Assembly: GCF_018588945.1 (NCBI RefSeq)
Contig: NZ_JAFIWA010000004.1
Coordinates: 124,001 to 188,000, forward strand
Direction of reading: 5' to 3'
Source of the DNA: Microbacterium flavescens
GTDB taxonomy: Bacteria > Actinomycetota > Actinomycetes > Actinomycetales > Microbacteriaceae
Length of the DNA: 64,000 nt
The notes under the pieces were generated by a model. The model was given only the letters and a program-made list of their open reading frames with translations. It was not told where the DNA came from and searched no databases. The translations under genes were made by a program, and so were the position numbers. Positions 54,287 through 63,674 of the stretch are shown piece after piece; the first letter of the stretch is position 1, and the number at the start of each line of letters is the position of its first letter.

Positions 54287-54377
54287 GCGGCCAGGGTATC
54301 GACGGCGCGAGGCCGGTCGGCGGATTTCACCCCCGAAGTCACCCCCGCGCGCCGCCGGGCGGTGCCACACTGACCTC

Positions 54378-55781
54378 ATGTCGACGACGGACGCGAGGCC
54401 GCTGGCGGAGACGTGGTCGCGGCCGCCCAGCCTGCAGGACCATCTGGCCGAGGGCCGTGCCCAGCGGGAATCCCACCCGCGCGAGAGCCTCGCCTCGCCG
54501 CCGGTGGGGGCGCGCGACCCGATGGGCATCCTCGACCGGCAGGACTCCACCCGTGTGCCCGAGCTCGTGCCGGTCCGCACGCAGCGCATGGCCGAGAGCG
54601 CCTTCGCGTTCTACCGGGGCACGGCGGCGCTGATGGCGGCCGACCTGGCCCGCTCGCCCGGCAGCGGCCTCGTGGTCGGATCGTGCGGCGACGCGCACGT
54701 GTCGAACTTCGGCCTGTTCGCCTCTCCGCAGCGCACGCTCGTGTTCGACCTCAACGACTTCGACGAGTCCGCCTGGGCGCCGTGGGAATGGGACGTCAAG
54801 CGCCTCGTCACCAGCATCGTGATCGCCGGCCAGTCGACATCGCGCGACGAGAAGGTCGTGCGGGATGCCGCGCTCGGCGCCGTGCGGACCTATGCGCGCG
54901 CCCTCGGCAACGGGGCCAAGCGCAGCCCCCTCAAGCGGTACTACGACCACTTCGATGCCGAAGCCGGCTCGTCGTCACTCGACCCGGAGTCGGCGGACGC
55001 CCTGCACAAGGCGGTGAAGGACGCGGAGAAGCGCACGGCGGCGCGCGCGGTACGCAAGCTCACGACGCTCGACGACTCGGGGCGGCTCGTGTTCAGCGAG
55101 ATCCCGCCGACGATGACGCACGTGGATCCGCGCATCGAGCTGCGGATCAACGAGTTCGTCGAGCAGTACCAGCAGTCGGCGAACATCGACATCCGCGTCC
55201 TGCTGCAGAAGTACCACGTGACCGACATCGCCCGCCGGGTGGTCGGCGTCGGCAGCGTCGGCACCCGCTGCTACCTCATCTCGATGGCGGACGGCGACGG
55301 CAACGCGCTGCTCCTGCAGGGCAAGGAGGCCGGGCGGAGCGTGCTCATCGAGTACGGCGAGGTCGAGCAGCCCGAGGGCGTCGCCCGCTACATCGAGCAG
55401 GCCGGCGAGGGCGGGCGCGTCGTGGCGATGCAGCGCATCCTGCAGGCCGTCTCGGATCCCTTCCTCGGGTATCTCACCGGCCCCTCGGTCGACGGTCCCG
55501 AGCGCTCCTTCTACGTGCGGCAGTTCCACGACAAGAAGGGCGGCTTCGACGTCGACGCGCTCGAGGACGCCGCCTTCGGCTGGTACGCGGATGCCTGTGC
55601 CACCACGCTCGCGCGCGCGCACGGCCAGTCCCCCAATGCCTCCGTCGTCGCGGGCTACGTCGGCGGCGGCCGGGTGGCGGGCGAGGCGATCCTCGAGTGG
55701 TCGTACGCGTACGCCGACCTCTCGCGTGCGGATTGGCAGCTCTTCCGGCGCCACCGCGGCGTCGACCAGCCGACGGGCTGA
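54378..55781 (+). CDS. DUF2252-family protein
   Basis: A 467-residue protein of the DUF2252 family. Blocks include MAESAFAFYRGTAALMAADL, VVGSCGDAHVSNFGLFASPQ, LVFDLNDFDESAWAPWEWDV and VGVGSVGTRCYLISMA. The GDAHxxNFG and D-x-NDFDE motifs resemble the catalytic and metal loops of the protein-kinase-like/aminoglycoside phosphotransferase fold. That suggests an ATP-using enzyme, but no substrate is known. The ATG at 54378 is the first conserved start. A partial regulon half-site (TCACCC at 54327) lies upstream with CACACT at the matching distance, which is only suggestive. Confidence 0.85.
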   Translation: MSTTDARPLAETWSRPPSLQDHLAEGRAQRESHPRESLASPPVGARDPMGILDRQDSTRVPELVPVRTQRMAESAFAFYRGTAALMAADLARSPGSGLVVGSCGDAHVSNFGLFASPQRTLVFDLNDFDESAWAPWEWDVKRLVTSIVIAGQSTSRDEKVVRDAALGAVRTYARALGNGAKRSPLKRYYDHFDAEAGSSSLDPESADALHKAVKDAEKRTAARAVRKLTTLDDSGRLVFSEIPPTMTHVDPRIELRINEFVEQYQQSANIDIRVLLQKYHVTDIARRVVGVGSVGTRCYLISMADGDGNALLLQGKEAGRSVLIEYGEVEQPEGVARYIEQAGEGGRVVAMQRILQAVSDPFLGYLTGPSVDGPERSFYVRQFHDKKGGFDVDALEDAAFGWYADACATTLARAHGQSPNASVVAGYVGGGRVAGEAILEWSYAYADLSRADWQLFRRHRGVDQPTG

Positions 55782-55806
55782 GTCCGGTCCCGGCCTTCGG
55801 CGACGA

Positions 55807-56799
55807 TCAGCGCGCGTCCATGGGCTCCACGCGGAACGTGAAGGCGCGCCCGTCGCGGAACGGCTCGACGAGCTCGAAGTTCTCGAAGGCGATGCCGCCG
55901 GGAATCGGGTGGTCGCTCATCCAGTAGGTGTGGCGCCCGTTGACCTGCACGACGAGCGCGGAATCGGGGTCGTCGGCGATCCAGGTCTGCACGCCTCTCC
56001 GGCCGACGTAATGCCAGTGCTCCTTCGTGCCGGGGGCGTACGTGGCCGCGACCGGCTCCATCTCGTCGGTGACCGCCGACACCGACACGGAGCCCGCGTC
56101 GCGGGCGAGGCGGTCCACCGGGAACGAGGCGTGGTCGGCGAAGTGCACGTCGCGGTACTCCGGCCACAGCTCGGCCGCCGTCACGGCGCCGTCCGCGAGC
56201 TCGAGCCGCCGCAGGCGCGCCCAGTTGCCCATCGTGGCCGACAGGACGCAGGCACCCAGGGGTGCCGAGTCGGAGCGCACGGATGCCGCGACCGAGACCT
56301 CGTGCGGACGGTCGGCGCGGAACACCGCCGTGACCCGGACGTGCGCGCCGTTCGCGAATCGCTCGACGCCGATGTGCACGGTGAGCCGCTCGACCCCGTC
56401 GGCATCGACCGAGACCACGCCCCGCGCAGGAGCGTCCGGGGTGCGGGGCCTTTCGTCGTCGGGGTCGTCGACGCTCCACATCCGCAGGCCGGGCACGTCG
56501 TCGAGCCGGCTCCGCTCGAGCTCGGAGTAGCCGCGCTCGATCGTGCCCGCCGGGATCGGCTCGACCGCGATGAAGTTGAGGAGACGCTCGCGCGGCTGGT
56601 CCAGATACGGCGTGTAGATCCGCAGCAGCCCCCGCGGTCCCGACAGCGGATGCAGGCCCAGCTGCATACCGTCGGGGTGCCCCCAGCGGGGCTCACGGCG
56701 GCTGTCACCGGCCGACGGCCGCAGCCACCTGTCGTCGGCGGCCGCCTCGATCCATTCCTCTCCCGAGGCGTCGCGGCCCGTGCGCCCGCCCACGGTCAC
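55807..56799 (-). CDS. Unknown protein of sugar operon
   Basis: A 330-residue soluble protein with no signal peptide. It is beta-rich with many aromatic and acidic residues (EPRWGHPDGMQLGLHPLSG, VVQVNGRHTYWMSDHPIPGG, FENFELVEPFRDGRAFTF). The compact beta pattern resembles carbohydrate-binding or sugar-epimerase-like folds, but I cannot assign a family. The GTG at 56799 overlaps the isomerase stop (GTGA). It is the last gene of the FGGY kinase - GH116 - isomerase operon, so it likely acts on the same sugar or its glycoside. Confidence 0.7.
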   Translation of the reverse strand: MTVGGRTGRDASGEEWIEAAADDRWLRPSAGDSRREPRWGHPDGMQLGLHPLSGPRGLLRIYTPYLDQPRERLLNFIAVEPIPAGTIERGYSELERSRLDDVPGLRMWSVDDPDDERPRTPDAPARGVVSVDADGVERLTVHIGVERFANGAHVRVTAVFRADRPHEVSVAASVRSDSAPLGACVLSATMGNWARLRRLELADGAVTAAELWPEYRDVHFADHASFPVDRLARDAGSVSVSAVTDEMEPVAATYAPGTKEHWHYVGRRGVQTWIADDPDSALVVQVNGRHTYWMSDHPIPGGIAFENFELVEPFRDGRAFTFRVEPMDAR

Positions 56800-58433
56800 A
56801 GGCCGTTGACGGCGCCCACGAGGTTGACCTTGATGCCGATCCGGTCGAACATCGCGGCCTTCGCGACGAGTGCCTTGTCGGCGGTCTCGGCGTCGGGGAC
56901 GTAGACGAGCTGGGCGTGGTTGGCCTTGTGGCGCGACATGAACTGGTCGCGGCTGACGTCGTGCAGCACGACGTGGGCGATGGGCCACTCGGGGTTCGTC
57001 GCATCCTTCCGCCGTTGCGTCTCGTCGGCCGGCAGCTCGACGACGGTGCCGCGGAAGATGTCGGCCTGCAGGATGCCGTCGGCGATGAACACGCGCGACA
57101 GCACGACCTCGCCGGGCTTCGAGACGCCGTTGATCGTGGCGCCGCCGGCGGGGAAGAACACGGGCCCCTGCCGCCAGCCCTCCGCCTGGTCCCAGCCGCC
57201 GAGGTGCGATCCGGGCACCGAGCCCGAGATCTCGTACACCCAGACGAACTGCCCGTCGTACTCCTCGCCCCAGCGGACATCGTGCAGCGTGTTGTCGGGC
57301 ACGAGCCCCATCGCGCGCCACACGCGGTCGGTGATGAGCGCGTCGACCGCGACGCCCTCGTCCGCCTCGTTGAAGTGCGGGAACGCGCGTCCGGCGAACA
57401 GCTCGCGCGATCCGTCGCGCGAGAGCACAGGGGGCCGCTCGGTCGAGTTGAGCACGCCCTCGGCCAGGTCGGAGGCGGGCACCAGGTCCTTGAGCCCCTG
57501 CTGGTACTGGATGCCGACGGCGTCGAGGCCGAAGTCGTCGGCGATCCGCAGCGCCGCGATGTACATCTTCATCTGCCAGCGCACCTGCGCTTCGGTGAGC
57601 TCGGTCGCCTCGTCGGAGCCGAAGCGGAACGTCATGCCGCGTTCGACCAGCCAATCCCTGGCCGCGTCGGCCTCGGCATCCGTCACCGTCAGCATCTCGG
57701 CGTAGAGCGCCGACTGGGACAGCCGCTCCTTGTAGATGCCGGTGGTGTTGAGCAGCTCGTCGTCGAAGATCGCGTTGTACATGCCCATGCAGCCCTCGTC
57801 GAACACGCCGATGATGGCCTTGTCGGCGAGCAGCTCGTCGCCGAGAGCCCGCCCGAGCTCGACCTCGGGCGTCGACGGAAGCTCGCCGAGCGGACGGACG
57901 TGCGAGGCGTCGTGCGTGATGCGGCCCGTCTCGGTCCACTCCTCGAGGCCCGCGCGGAACCAGTCGTCGGTGAAGTCGACCGACCAGATCGTCGAGTACT
58001 CCTTGCCCATCTTGGTCAGGCCGGCGTTCAGCCCGAGAAGGCCCACGAGACCCGGCCAATCGCCGGCGAAGTTCGCGACGGTGAGGATCGGTCCCTCGTG
58101 CGTGCGCAGCCCGGCGAGCACGTGGTGCGAGTACTGCCACACCGCCTCCGCGACGATCAGCGGCGCGTCCGCCGGGATGGTCTTGAAGACCTCGAGGCCC
58201 ATGCGCTGGCTCGAGATGAACCCGTGCCCGGTCTCGGCGTCGACGTCGTTGGCGCGGACCACCGTCCAGCCGAGATCGCCGAGCGCCGCCGTCACGTCTG
58301 CTTCCATCTGCGCCTGCGTCGGCCAGCCCGCGCTGTTGGCCGACTCGCGCAGGTCGCCGCTCGCGATGAGGTACGCGGTCTTCGCGGGGACGGCCGCGCG
58401 CTCACGGGCGGCGGGGAGGGTGTAGGTGCTCAT
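56796..58433 (-). CDS. L-fucose/L-arabinose isomerase-family enzyme
   Basis: A 545-residue protein of the fucose isomerase fold, which interconverts an aldose and a ketose using a divalent metal. It shows TAYLIASGDLRESANSAGWP, the Glu-containing DEGCMGMYNAIFDDELLN, MYIAALRIADDFGLDAVGIQ, NEADEGVAVDALITDR, and HVVLHDVSRDQFMSRHKANH near the C terminus. The ATG at 58433 overlaps the glycosidase stop (ATGA). Which sugar it uses is not shown by sequence; with an FGGY kinase upstream, a deoxy- or pento-ketose is likely. Confidence 0.85.
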   Translation of the reverse strand: MSTYTLPAARERAAVPAKTAYLIASGDLRESANSAGWPTQAQMEADVTAALGDLGWTVVRANDVDAETGHGFISSQRMGLEVFKTIPADAPLIVAEAVWQYSHHVLAGLRTHEGPILTVANFAGDWPGLVGLLGLNAGLTKMGKEYSTIWSVDFTDDWFRAGLEEWTETGRITHDASHVRPLGELPSTPEVELGRALGDELLADKAIIGVFDEGCMGMYNAIFDDELLNTTGIYKERLSQSALYAEMLTVTDAEADAARDWLVERGMTFRFGSDEATELTEAQVRWQMKMYIAALRIADDFGLDAVGIQYQQGLKDLVPASDLAEGVLNSTERPPVLSRDGSRELFAGRAFPHFNEADEGVAVDALITDRVWRAMGLVPDNTLHDVRWGEEYDGQFVWVYEISGSVPGSHLGGWDQAEGWRQGPVFFPAGGATINGVSKPGEVVLSRVFIADGILQADIFRGTVVELPADETQRRKDATNPEWPIAHVVLHDVSRDQFMSRHKANHAQLVYVPDAETADKALVAKAAMFDRIGIKVNLVGAVNGL

Positions 58434-60979
58434 GCGGTCTCCTGTGATGCGGGGTGGTCGGTGGAAGTCGTGCGCAGCCCGGCGTTCTGGCCGGCTGCGA
58501 GTCGGAGGGGTCCGGACGCCTCGCGCCCGTCGATGACGAGCCGGTCGAGCTCGAGCAGTCCGCCGTCGACGTGGAGCACGGCCTCGTCGCCGTCGATCTC
58601 CACGCGGCCCCAGGCGGTGCCGGTGGTGAAGAGCGCGCGCATCGGGCCGGGCTCGGCCGGCGCGAACGCGAGGGTGCGGGCCGGGGCATCCCACTGCGCA
58701 CCGGTGAAGGCCAGCAGCAGTCCCCACGACGCGAGCGAGCGCGCGTAGTGGTTGCCGCACTCGATCTCGTTCCACGGGTTGCGCGCGGTCCCGTCGTAGC
58801 GTGCTCGCAGGGTGCGCTCGATGCGGAGCGCCTCGTCGGTCGAACCCGCGAAGACGAGGGATGCCGCGACCTGATGCTCGATGCCCGTCCAGACCTCGTC
58901 GGAGTAGACGAAGGGGATGGCCGGGCGCCCGCCGCGCGGCCACGACGCGAGGAGCAGCCCGCCCTCGTCGTTCAGCGCATAGACGCGCTGCGTGCTCTCG
59001 TGCGCGGTGAGGTCGTCGCGGAAGTTGTGCCGCACGATCGCGCCGAGCGCGCTGCGCACCCGCTCACGCGGGAGCAGCTCGCCGAGCCCGTTCAGGTAGG
59101 CGTGGAACTGGCCGAGCAGCTGGTCGGAGAGCACGCCCTCGCCGTACTGGTACCGGTGCGCGTCGACGTCGTCGATCACCTGCCGGTAGTACTCGCCGTT
59201 CCAGAGGCGCTCGTCCATCCCGTCGGCCGCGCGCTCGGCCCGGGTGAGCCAGTCGGCCGCCCGCTCCGGCTCGCCCAGGTGCGCGGCCATGCGGGCTCCG
59301 GCGCGCAGGGCGGCGGCGAACATCGAGTTCGCGAGCGGGTCGATGCCGTGGAACTCGATGTCGTAGGTGTTGTGCAGCTCGCCGTCGAGGAGGCCGTCGC
59401 CGTCGGTGTCCCACTCGCGGATCGCGTACTCGAGCGTGCGGACCGCCGCGGGCCACAGCTCGCGGAGGAAGTCGTCGTCGCCCGAGAAGCGCCACTCGCG
59501 ATGGAGTCTCAGGAGGGTTCCGAGCTGACCGTCGATCGCCGGTCCCATGAACCACGGTGCCCCGCCGAACACGCCGTTGGAGCGGAACTTCTGCGCCCCC
59601 GACTCGTCGGTCTCGAGGAGGTACTCGACCCGGCGGGCGCTGCGTTCGAGCGACGGGAACAGCCAGGCGACGGTCTGGGCGTACGACCACACGTGGGTGC
59701 ACGTGCCCTCGCACGATCCGCCGTGATCGAAGGAGCCCTCCCACGCGGCGAACACCGGGCCGGAGCCGAGCTGCGGCGTCGGCGACTCGATCACGAAGGC
59801 GGTGGTCGAGCGTGCGGCCGCGATGTTGGCGCCGATGGCGTCGACGATCGCGGGGTCGAGCGTCCCGCCGTACAGCGCCTCGACGAACGCGAGCGTCTGG
59901 GCTTCGAGGGGCGCGAGTTCGCGATGGAGGTGGGATGCCGCGGCCCACGCGTCGGGCCAGACGGTGGCGTAGTGGTTGCGCACGACGCCCTCGTCGGTGC
60001 GGTCGTCGCGCACGATGTGGCCGCGCCAGGACCGGTGGCGGTTCGGGAAGCTCCAGGCGAGGACGAACTCGAAGTCGTGCGTCTCGCCGGGAGCGAGCTC
60101 GTGGACGATGCCGAGCGACCCGGTCCGGAGGCGGGGCAGCCGTTCGAACAGCTCCGCCTCGGTCATCTCACCGGCCGCGTCGGAGTCGGCGAAGAGCCCG
60201 CGGGGGCGATCCTCGAGCGTGAGGCGCGGTTCGGGCTCGAGAAGCCCGTCCTCCGACAGGTCGTTCCAGAACAGGCGTGGTCCGTCCGGCCAGAACCCGG
60301 TCACCCACTGCGGCTTGGCCGTGGTCGAGGTGTCGGTCGTGGTGAGGCTGAGCGTTCCGAACCCGAGATCGTCGTGCGGCAGGTCGATGCCGAAGTCGAG
60401 CCCGCGCACCCCGTCCTCGTCGCGCCAGCGCACGGTCTGCGGCGCGCGCATCCCGAACGGCCCCTCGCCGCGTCCGGCCGTGTGCGACATGCTGCCCGCC
60501 ACCGTCACGGAGACCGGCACGTCGCCGGGGTTGGTCACGCTGTACCGAAGGACGGCGGCCGGGATTCCCGACGCGTCGGCGTCGAGCGGCACGAGCGGGG
60601 TGAACGCGCGCAGCGACACGCTCACGGGCAGCACGTCGTCGTCGAAGTCGACGTCGACCACCGGGTACTCGCCGTGCAGAGTCGCGGCGCGCAGGCGCGG
60701 CAGGCCGGCCTGCCGCTCGAAGGGATAGCCGGCGTCCCAGTCGTGACGCCCGGTCAGCCTCGCCTCGATCACGCGGGTGACCGCGTCGCCGCCCGCCGGG
60801 CGCGCGTGGATCGCGAAGAAGGAGTACGGGTTGGTCCGGCCCTTGTCGGGCAGGTTCTCCAGCTCCCAGTCGCGCAGCTCGCCCCGCGCCCCGATCGAGA
60901 CGTTGCCGGTGCCGATGCCGCCGAGCGGGAACGCCGCGCGCTCGGCGGTGTGCGGGATGCCTCGCGCCCGGCGGTTCAT
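58430..60979 (-). CDS. GH116-type glycosidase (GBA2/DUF608 family)
   Basis: An 849-residue protein related to non-lysosomal glucosylceramidase GBA2 and GH116 beta-glucosidases/xylosidases. The N-terminal beta domain shows FPLGGIGTGNVSIGARGELRDWE, typical of GBA2_N. The (alpha/alpha)6 barrel shows SCEGTCTHVWSYAQTVAWLFP, where the nucleophile Glu is expected, and LHNTYDIEFHGIDPLANSM, where the acid/base Asp is expected. C-terminal strands form a final beta domain. No signal peptide is present. The ATG at 60979 overlaps the kinase stop (ATGA). It likely frees the sugar that the isomerase and kinase then use. Confidence 0.9.
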   Translation of the reverse strand: MNRRARGIPHTAERAAFPLGGIGTGNVSIGARGELRDWELENLPDKGRTNPYSFFAIHARPAGGDAVTRVIEARLTGRHDWDAGYPFERQAGLPRLRAATLHGEYPVVDVDFDDDVLPVSVSLRAFTPLVPLDADASGIPAAVLRYSVTNPGDVPVSVTVAGSMSHTAGRGEGPFGMRAPQTVRWRDEDGVRGLDFGIDLPHDDLGFGTLSLTTTDTSTTAKPQWVTGFWPDGPRLFWNDLSEDGLLEPEPRLTLEDRPRGLFADSDAAGEMTEAELFERLPRLRTGSLGIVHELAPGETHDFEFVLAWSFPNRHRSWRGHIVRDDRTDEGVVRNHYATVWPDAWAAASHLHRELAPLEAQTLAFVEALYGGTLDPAIVDAIGANIAAARSTTAFVIESPTPQLGSGPVFAAWEGSFDHGGSCEGTCTHVWSYAQTVAWLFPSLERSARRVEYLLETDESGAQKFRSNGVFGGAPWFMGPAIDGQLGTLLRLHREWRFSGDDDFLRELWPAAVRTLEYAIREWDTDGDGLLDGELHNTYDIEFHGIDPLANSMFAAALRAGARMAAHLGEPERAADWLTRAERAADGMDERLWNGEYYRQVIDDVDAHRYQYGEGVLSDQLLGQFHAYLNGLGELLPRERVRSALGAIVRHNFRDDLTAHESTQRVYALNDEGGLLLASWPRGGRPAIPFVYSDEVWTGIEHQVAASLVFAGSTDEALRIERTLRARYDGTARNPWNEIECGNHYARSLASWGLLLAFTGAQWDAPARTLAFAPAEPGPMRALFTTGTAWGRVEIDGDEAVLHVDGGLLELDRLVIDGREASGPLRLAAGQNAGLRTTSTDHPASQETA

Positions 60980-62505
60980 ACGAGAACTCCTTCAGGGCTC
61001 TCCGAGCGGTGCCGCTCGGCCGCGAGTTCGTGCACCAGCTCTCTGGTCGACGCGTACAGCTCGAGGTACCGCGCGAACTGACGGTCGTAGATGCGGGATG
61101 CCTCGGCGTCCGGCTCGATCCGCTGGGTGACCGGGTTCCACTCGGCGATACGCGGGGCCTCGCCTTCCGGGGCGACCGCGACGGCCGCGAGGAAGGCGGC
61201 GCCGTACGCGGCGCCCATCGTGACCTGCGGGACCTCCTGAACGAGACCCGTCGCGTCGGAGACGATCTGGAGCCACAGCTCGCCCTGCGTGCCGCCGCCC
61301 ACGGCGATGATGCGGCGGATGTCGGCGCCGGCGGCGCGCATCGTCTCGACGTTGTGGCGCACGCCGAGTGCGGTCGCCTCGAGGGCGGCGCGGTAGAGGT
61401 CGCCGCGCGTGTGGTCGAGGGTGAGCCCCGCGATGACGCCGCGTGCGTCGGGGTCGAGGATCGGCGTCCGCTCTCCGGCGAAGTAGGGAAGCATCAGCAG
61501 CCCCCGTGCGCCCGGCCCCGATGCGGCGGCCTCGGCGAGGAGGGTGGGGTAGTCCGCGTCCGTCAGGTCCTTCAGCCAGGCGGTGAGGGCGCCCGACGTG
61601 GCGAGGCCTCCGGCGAGGTTGCGCGTGCCCCGGAAGGCGCCGACCGTGGTCCACATGGACGGAGTACGCAGGGTGCGGGTTCCGGTCGCGATGAGGAACA
61701 TCGTCGTGCCATACATCAGCATGAGGTCGCCGGGCTCGTGGGCGCCGACGCTCACCGCCTCGGTCCACGCGTCGATGGTGCCGACGATGACGGGGGTGCC
61801 TGCGGGGATCCCCGTGGCCAGGGCCGCGGCATCCGTCACCCTCCCGGCGATGTCGCCCGGCCAGGCCAGCACCGGGGCCTCGATGCCAGGGACGAATCGC
61901 CGCCACCACGGCTCGTGCCACGCCTCGGCGTCGACGTCGTAGAGCGGCGACGTCTGGCTCGCCGACTGGTGATCGAGCACGTACGCGCCCGTCAGCCGCC
62001 GCGCCAGCCACGAGGCCGGCATGAACAGCCGGCGTGCGCGCGCGTAGGCCGCGGGCTCGGCGTCGGCCACCCACGCGATCTTGGGTCCGGCGGCCTGCGA
62101 GGTGAGACGCGATCCGCCGACCCGCACGATCTCGTCCTCGCCGAGGTCGGCGGTCATCCGCCCGACCTGCTCGCCGGCGCGGGTGTCGACGCCGTAGAGG
62201 ATGGCCGGACGCACGGGCACGTCGGTCTCGTCGACGAGGAGCACGCAGGGTCCCATGCCGCTCACGCCGACAGCGACGATCTCGGCGGCGAGGCCCTCCT
62301 CGTCGGCCGATGCGCGCAGGGCACGAGCGAGTGACGTGAACTCGTCCCACCACACCGCGGCGTCCATCTCCACCCAGCCCGAGCGCGGGCGCGAGACGTC
62401 GTGCGCGAGCGTCGCGCTCGCGAGGATGCGCCCCGTCTCGTCGACGAGCACGCCTTTGCTGCTCGACGTGCCGATGTCGACACCGAGGGTGCAGCGGTAG
62501 GTCAT
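60976..62505 (-). CDS. FGGY-family carbohydrate kinase (xylulokinase-like)
   Basis: A 509-residue sugar kinase. The N-terminal ATPase core shows CTLGVDIGTSSSKGVLVDETG, and VGVSGMGPCVLLVD follows. The substrate loop is GGLATSGALTAWLKDL, the adenosine loop MLPYFAGERTPILDPDARG, and the C-terminal part IIAVGGGTQGELWLQIVSDA. Relatives phosphorylate xylulose, fuculose or similar ketoses. The ATG at 62505 has AAGGAGG five bases upstream. It is the first gene of the operon and has a LacI-type operator 53 bases before the start. Confidence 0.88.
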   Translation of the reverse strand: MTYRCTLGVDIGTSSSKGVLVDETGRILASATLAHDVSRPRSGWVEMDAAVWWDEFTSLARALRASADEEGLAAEIVAVGVSGMGPCVLLVDETDVPVRPAILYGVDTRAGEQVGRMTADLGEDEIVRVGGSRLTSQAAGPKIAWVADAEPAAYARARRLFMPASWLARRLTGAYVLDHQSASQTSPLYDVDAEAWHEPWWRRFVPGIEAPVLAWPGDIAGRVTDAAALATGIPAGTPVIVGTIDAWTEAVSVGAHEPGDLMLMYGTTMFLIATGTRTLRTPSMWTTVGAFRGTRNLAGGLATSGALTAWLKDLTDADYPTLLAEAAASGPGARGLLMLPYFAGERTPILDPDARGVIAGLTLDHTRGDLYRAALEATALGVRHNVETMRAAGADIRRIIAVGGGTQGELWLQIVSDATGLVQEVPQVTMGAAYGAAFLAAVAVAPEGEAPRIAEWNPVTQRIEPDAEASRIYDRQFARYLELYASTRELVHELAAERHRSESPEGVLV

Positions 62506-62557
62506 CGCATCCTCCTTGATCGCGACGTCGGGCTGATCGAACTCGTTCACTCTAAAC

Positions 62558-62569
62558 GAAATCGATTTC
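62558..62569. promoter_or_regulatory. LacI-type operator upstream of the sugar operon
   Basis: GAAATCGATTTC, a perfect 12-base palindrome with the central CG typical of LacI-family sites. The same core with one change is at 63675-63686. It lies between the lacI gene and the FGGY kinase. Confidence 0.7.
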
Positions 62570-62621
62570 ATGATCAACCGCGCGAAAGCGCCCGGCTCTG
62601 AAACCCGGGGGATGGAGTGTC

Positions 62622-63611
62622 TCAGACGCGAGCGCTGGGAAGGGCCGGCTGCACCTCGTTGCGCAGCACGACCGTGCGGGCCGGCTGATCATCGCCGCCG
62701 ATGCGCTCGAGCAGCATCTTGGCCGCCGTCACGCCCATGTGCCGCGCCGGGAGGCGCACAACGGTGACGGCGCGCGGCGACAGAGTCGTGAACGGCAGCG
62801 AGCCCACGACGGCGACGCCGATCTTCGGCGGCGTCAGGCCGTGCTCGGTCAGCACCTGGATGGCGCCGACGCCGAGGAGGTTGTTCCCGGCGACGACGGC
62901 GTCGGGAGGATCCGGCAGGGCGAGGAGCTCTTCCATGGTCTCGCGCCCGCCGTCCACCCGGAACGTCGAGTACCTCAGCAGCTCGTCGTGGTCGGCGTCC
63001 GGGAAGTGCCGCGCGAGCACAGCGCGCCAGCCCTGGGCGCGCTCGTATGCGGTCTCGATGTGCTGGGGTCCGGTGATGCAGGCGATGCGGCGGTAGCCGG
63101 CCTGGACGAGATTCTCCGTCGCCGCCTGCCCCGCCGTGCGATTGGCCATGACGACGCCGTCGATGTCGTAGCCCGTGCCGCGGTCGACCGCGACCACGGG
63201 GCGCCCGATGGCAACGAGGTCGTCGAGGTTGGTGTGGTCGGATGCCGCGGCCAGGATCACCCCGGCCATGTGCTCGGAGATCGCGATCTGGAGGTAGGTC
63301 GCCTCCTTGTCGAGCTGAGAGTCGGTGTTGCAGAGCACCACGGAGTACCCTGCCTGCGACGCGACGTCTTCCACCCCGCGGGCCATCTCGGTGAAGTAGG
63401 GGTTCTCGATGTCGGGGATGACGAGCGCGATGACCTCAGACGCGCGGCGGCGGAGCGTGCGCGCGGTGCGGTTCGGCGTGAAGTTGAGCTGGCGCGCGGC
63501 ATCCCGCACCGCCACGGTCTTCTCGTCGGAGACGCCGATGCCGTTGAACACGCGCGAAACCGTCGCGGGGGACACCCCGGCGAGCTTCGCAACCTCGTAG
63601 ATCGTGGCCAT
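62622..63611 (-). CDS. LacI-family transcriptional regulator
   Basis: A 329-residue repressor. The N-terminal helix-turn-helix is TIYEVAKLAGVSPATVSRVF, followed by the hinge helix FTPNRTARTLRRRAS. The periplasmic-binding-protein-like core shows VIALVIPDIENPYFTEMARG, GVILAAASDHTNLDDL, PDAVVAGNNLLGVGAIQVLT and SPRAVTVVRLPARHMG. The ATG at 63611 gives the family N terminus. It is read in the same direction as the sugar operon and diverges from the DUF2961 gene. Operators on both sides suggest it controls both units; the inducer is probably a sugar from the operon pathway. Confidence 0.93.
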   Translation of the reverse strand: MATIYEVAKLAGVSPATVSRVFNGIGVSDEKTVAVRDAARQLNFTPNRTARTLRRRASEVIALVIPDIENPYFTEMARGVEDVASQAGYSVVLCNTDSQLDKEATYLQIAISEHMAGVILAAASDHTNLDDLVAIGRPVVAVDRGTGYDIDGVVMANRTAGQAATENLVQAGYRRIACITGPQHIETAYERAQGWRAVLARHFPDADHDELLRYSTFRVDGGRETMEELLALPDPPDAVVAGNNLLGVGAIQVLTEHGLTPPKIGVAVVGSLPFTTLSPRAVTVVRLPARHMGVTAAKMLLERIGGDDQPARTVVLRNEVQPALPSARV

Positions 63612-63674
63612 CGCCCCTGCCTCAACCAGCGCCGGCCCGCGTTGACATTGCCGGTCCGCCAACCATACAGTGTT

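Noticed and set aside
54327..54343. A sixth regulon operator upstream of the DUF2252 gene
   Set aside because: The left half TCACCC and a CACACT at the right distance are present, but the right half does not match GGGTGA. It is too weak to list as a site.
50021..54373. A 1450-codon open frame on the plus strand opposite the sulfatase, channel and AI-2E genes
   Set aside because: Composition is Arg/Asp/Val/Glu-rich without family motifs, as expected for the antisense of GC-rich genes. The minus-strand genes have clear motifs.
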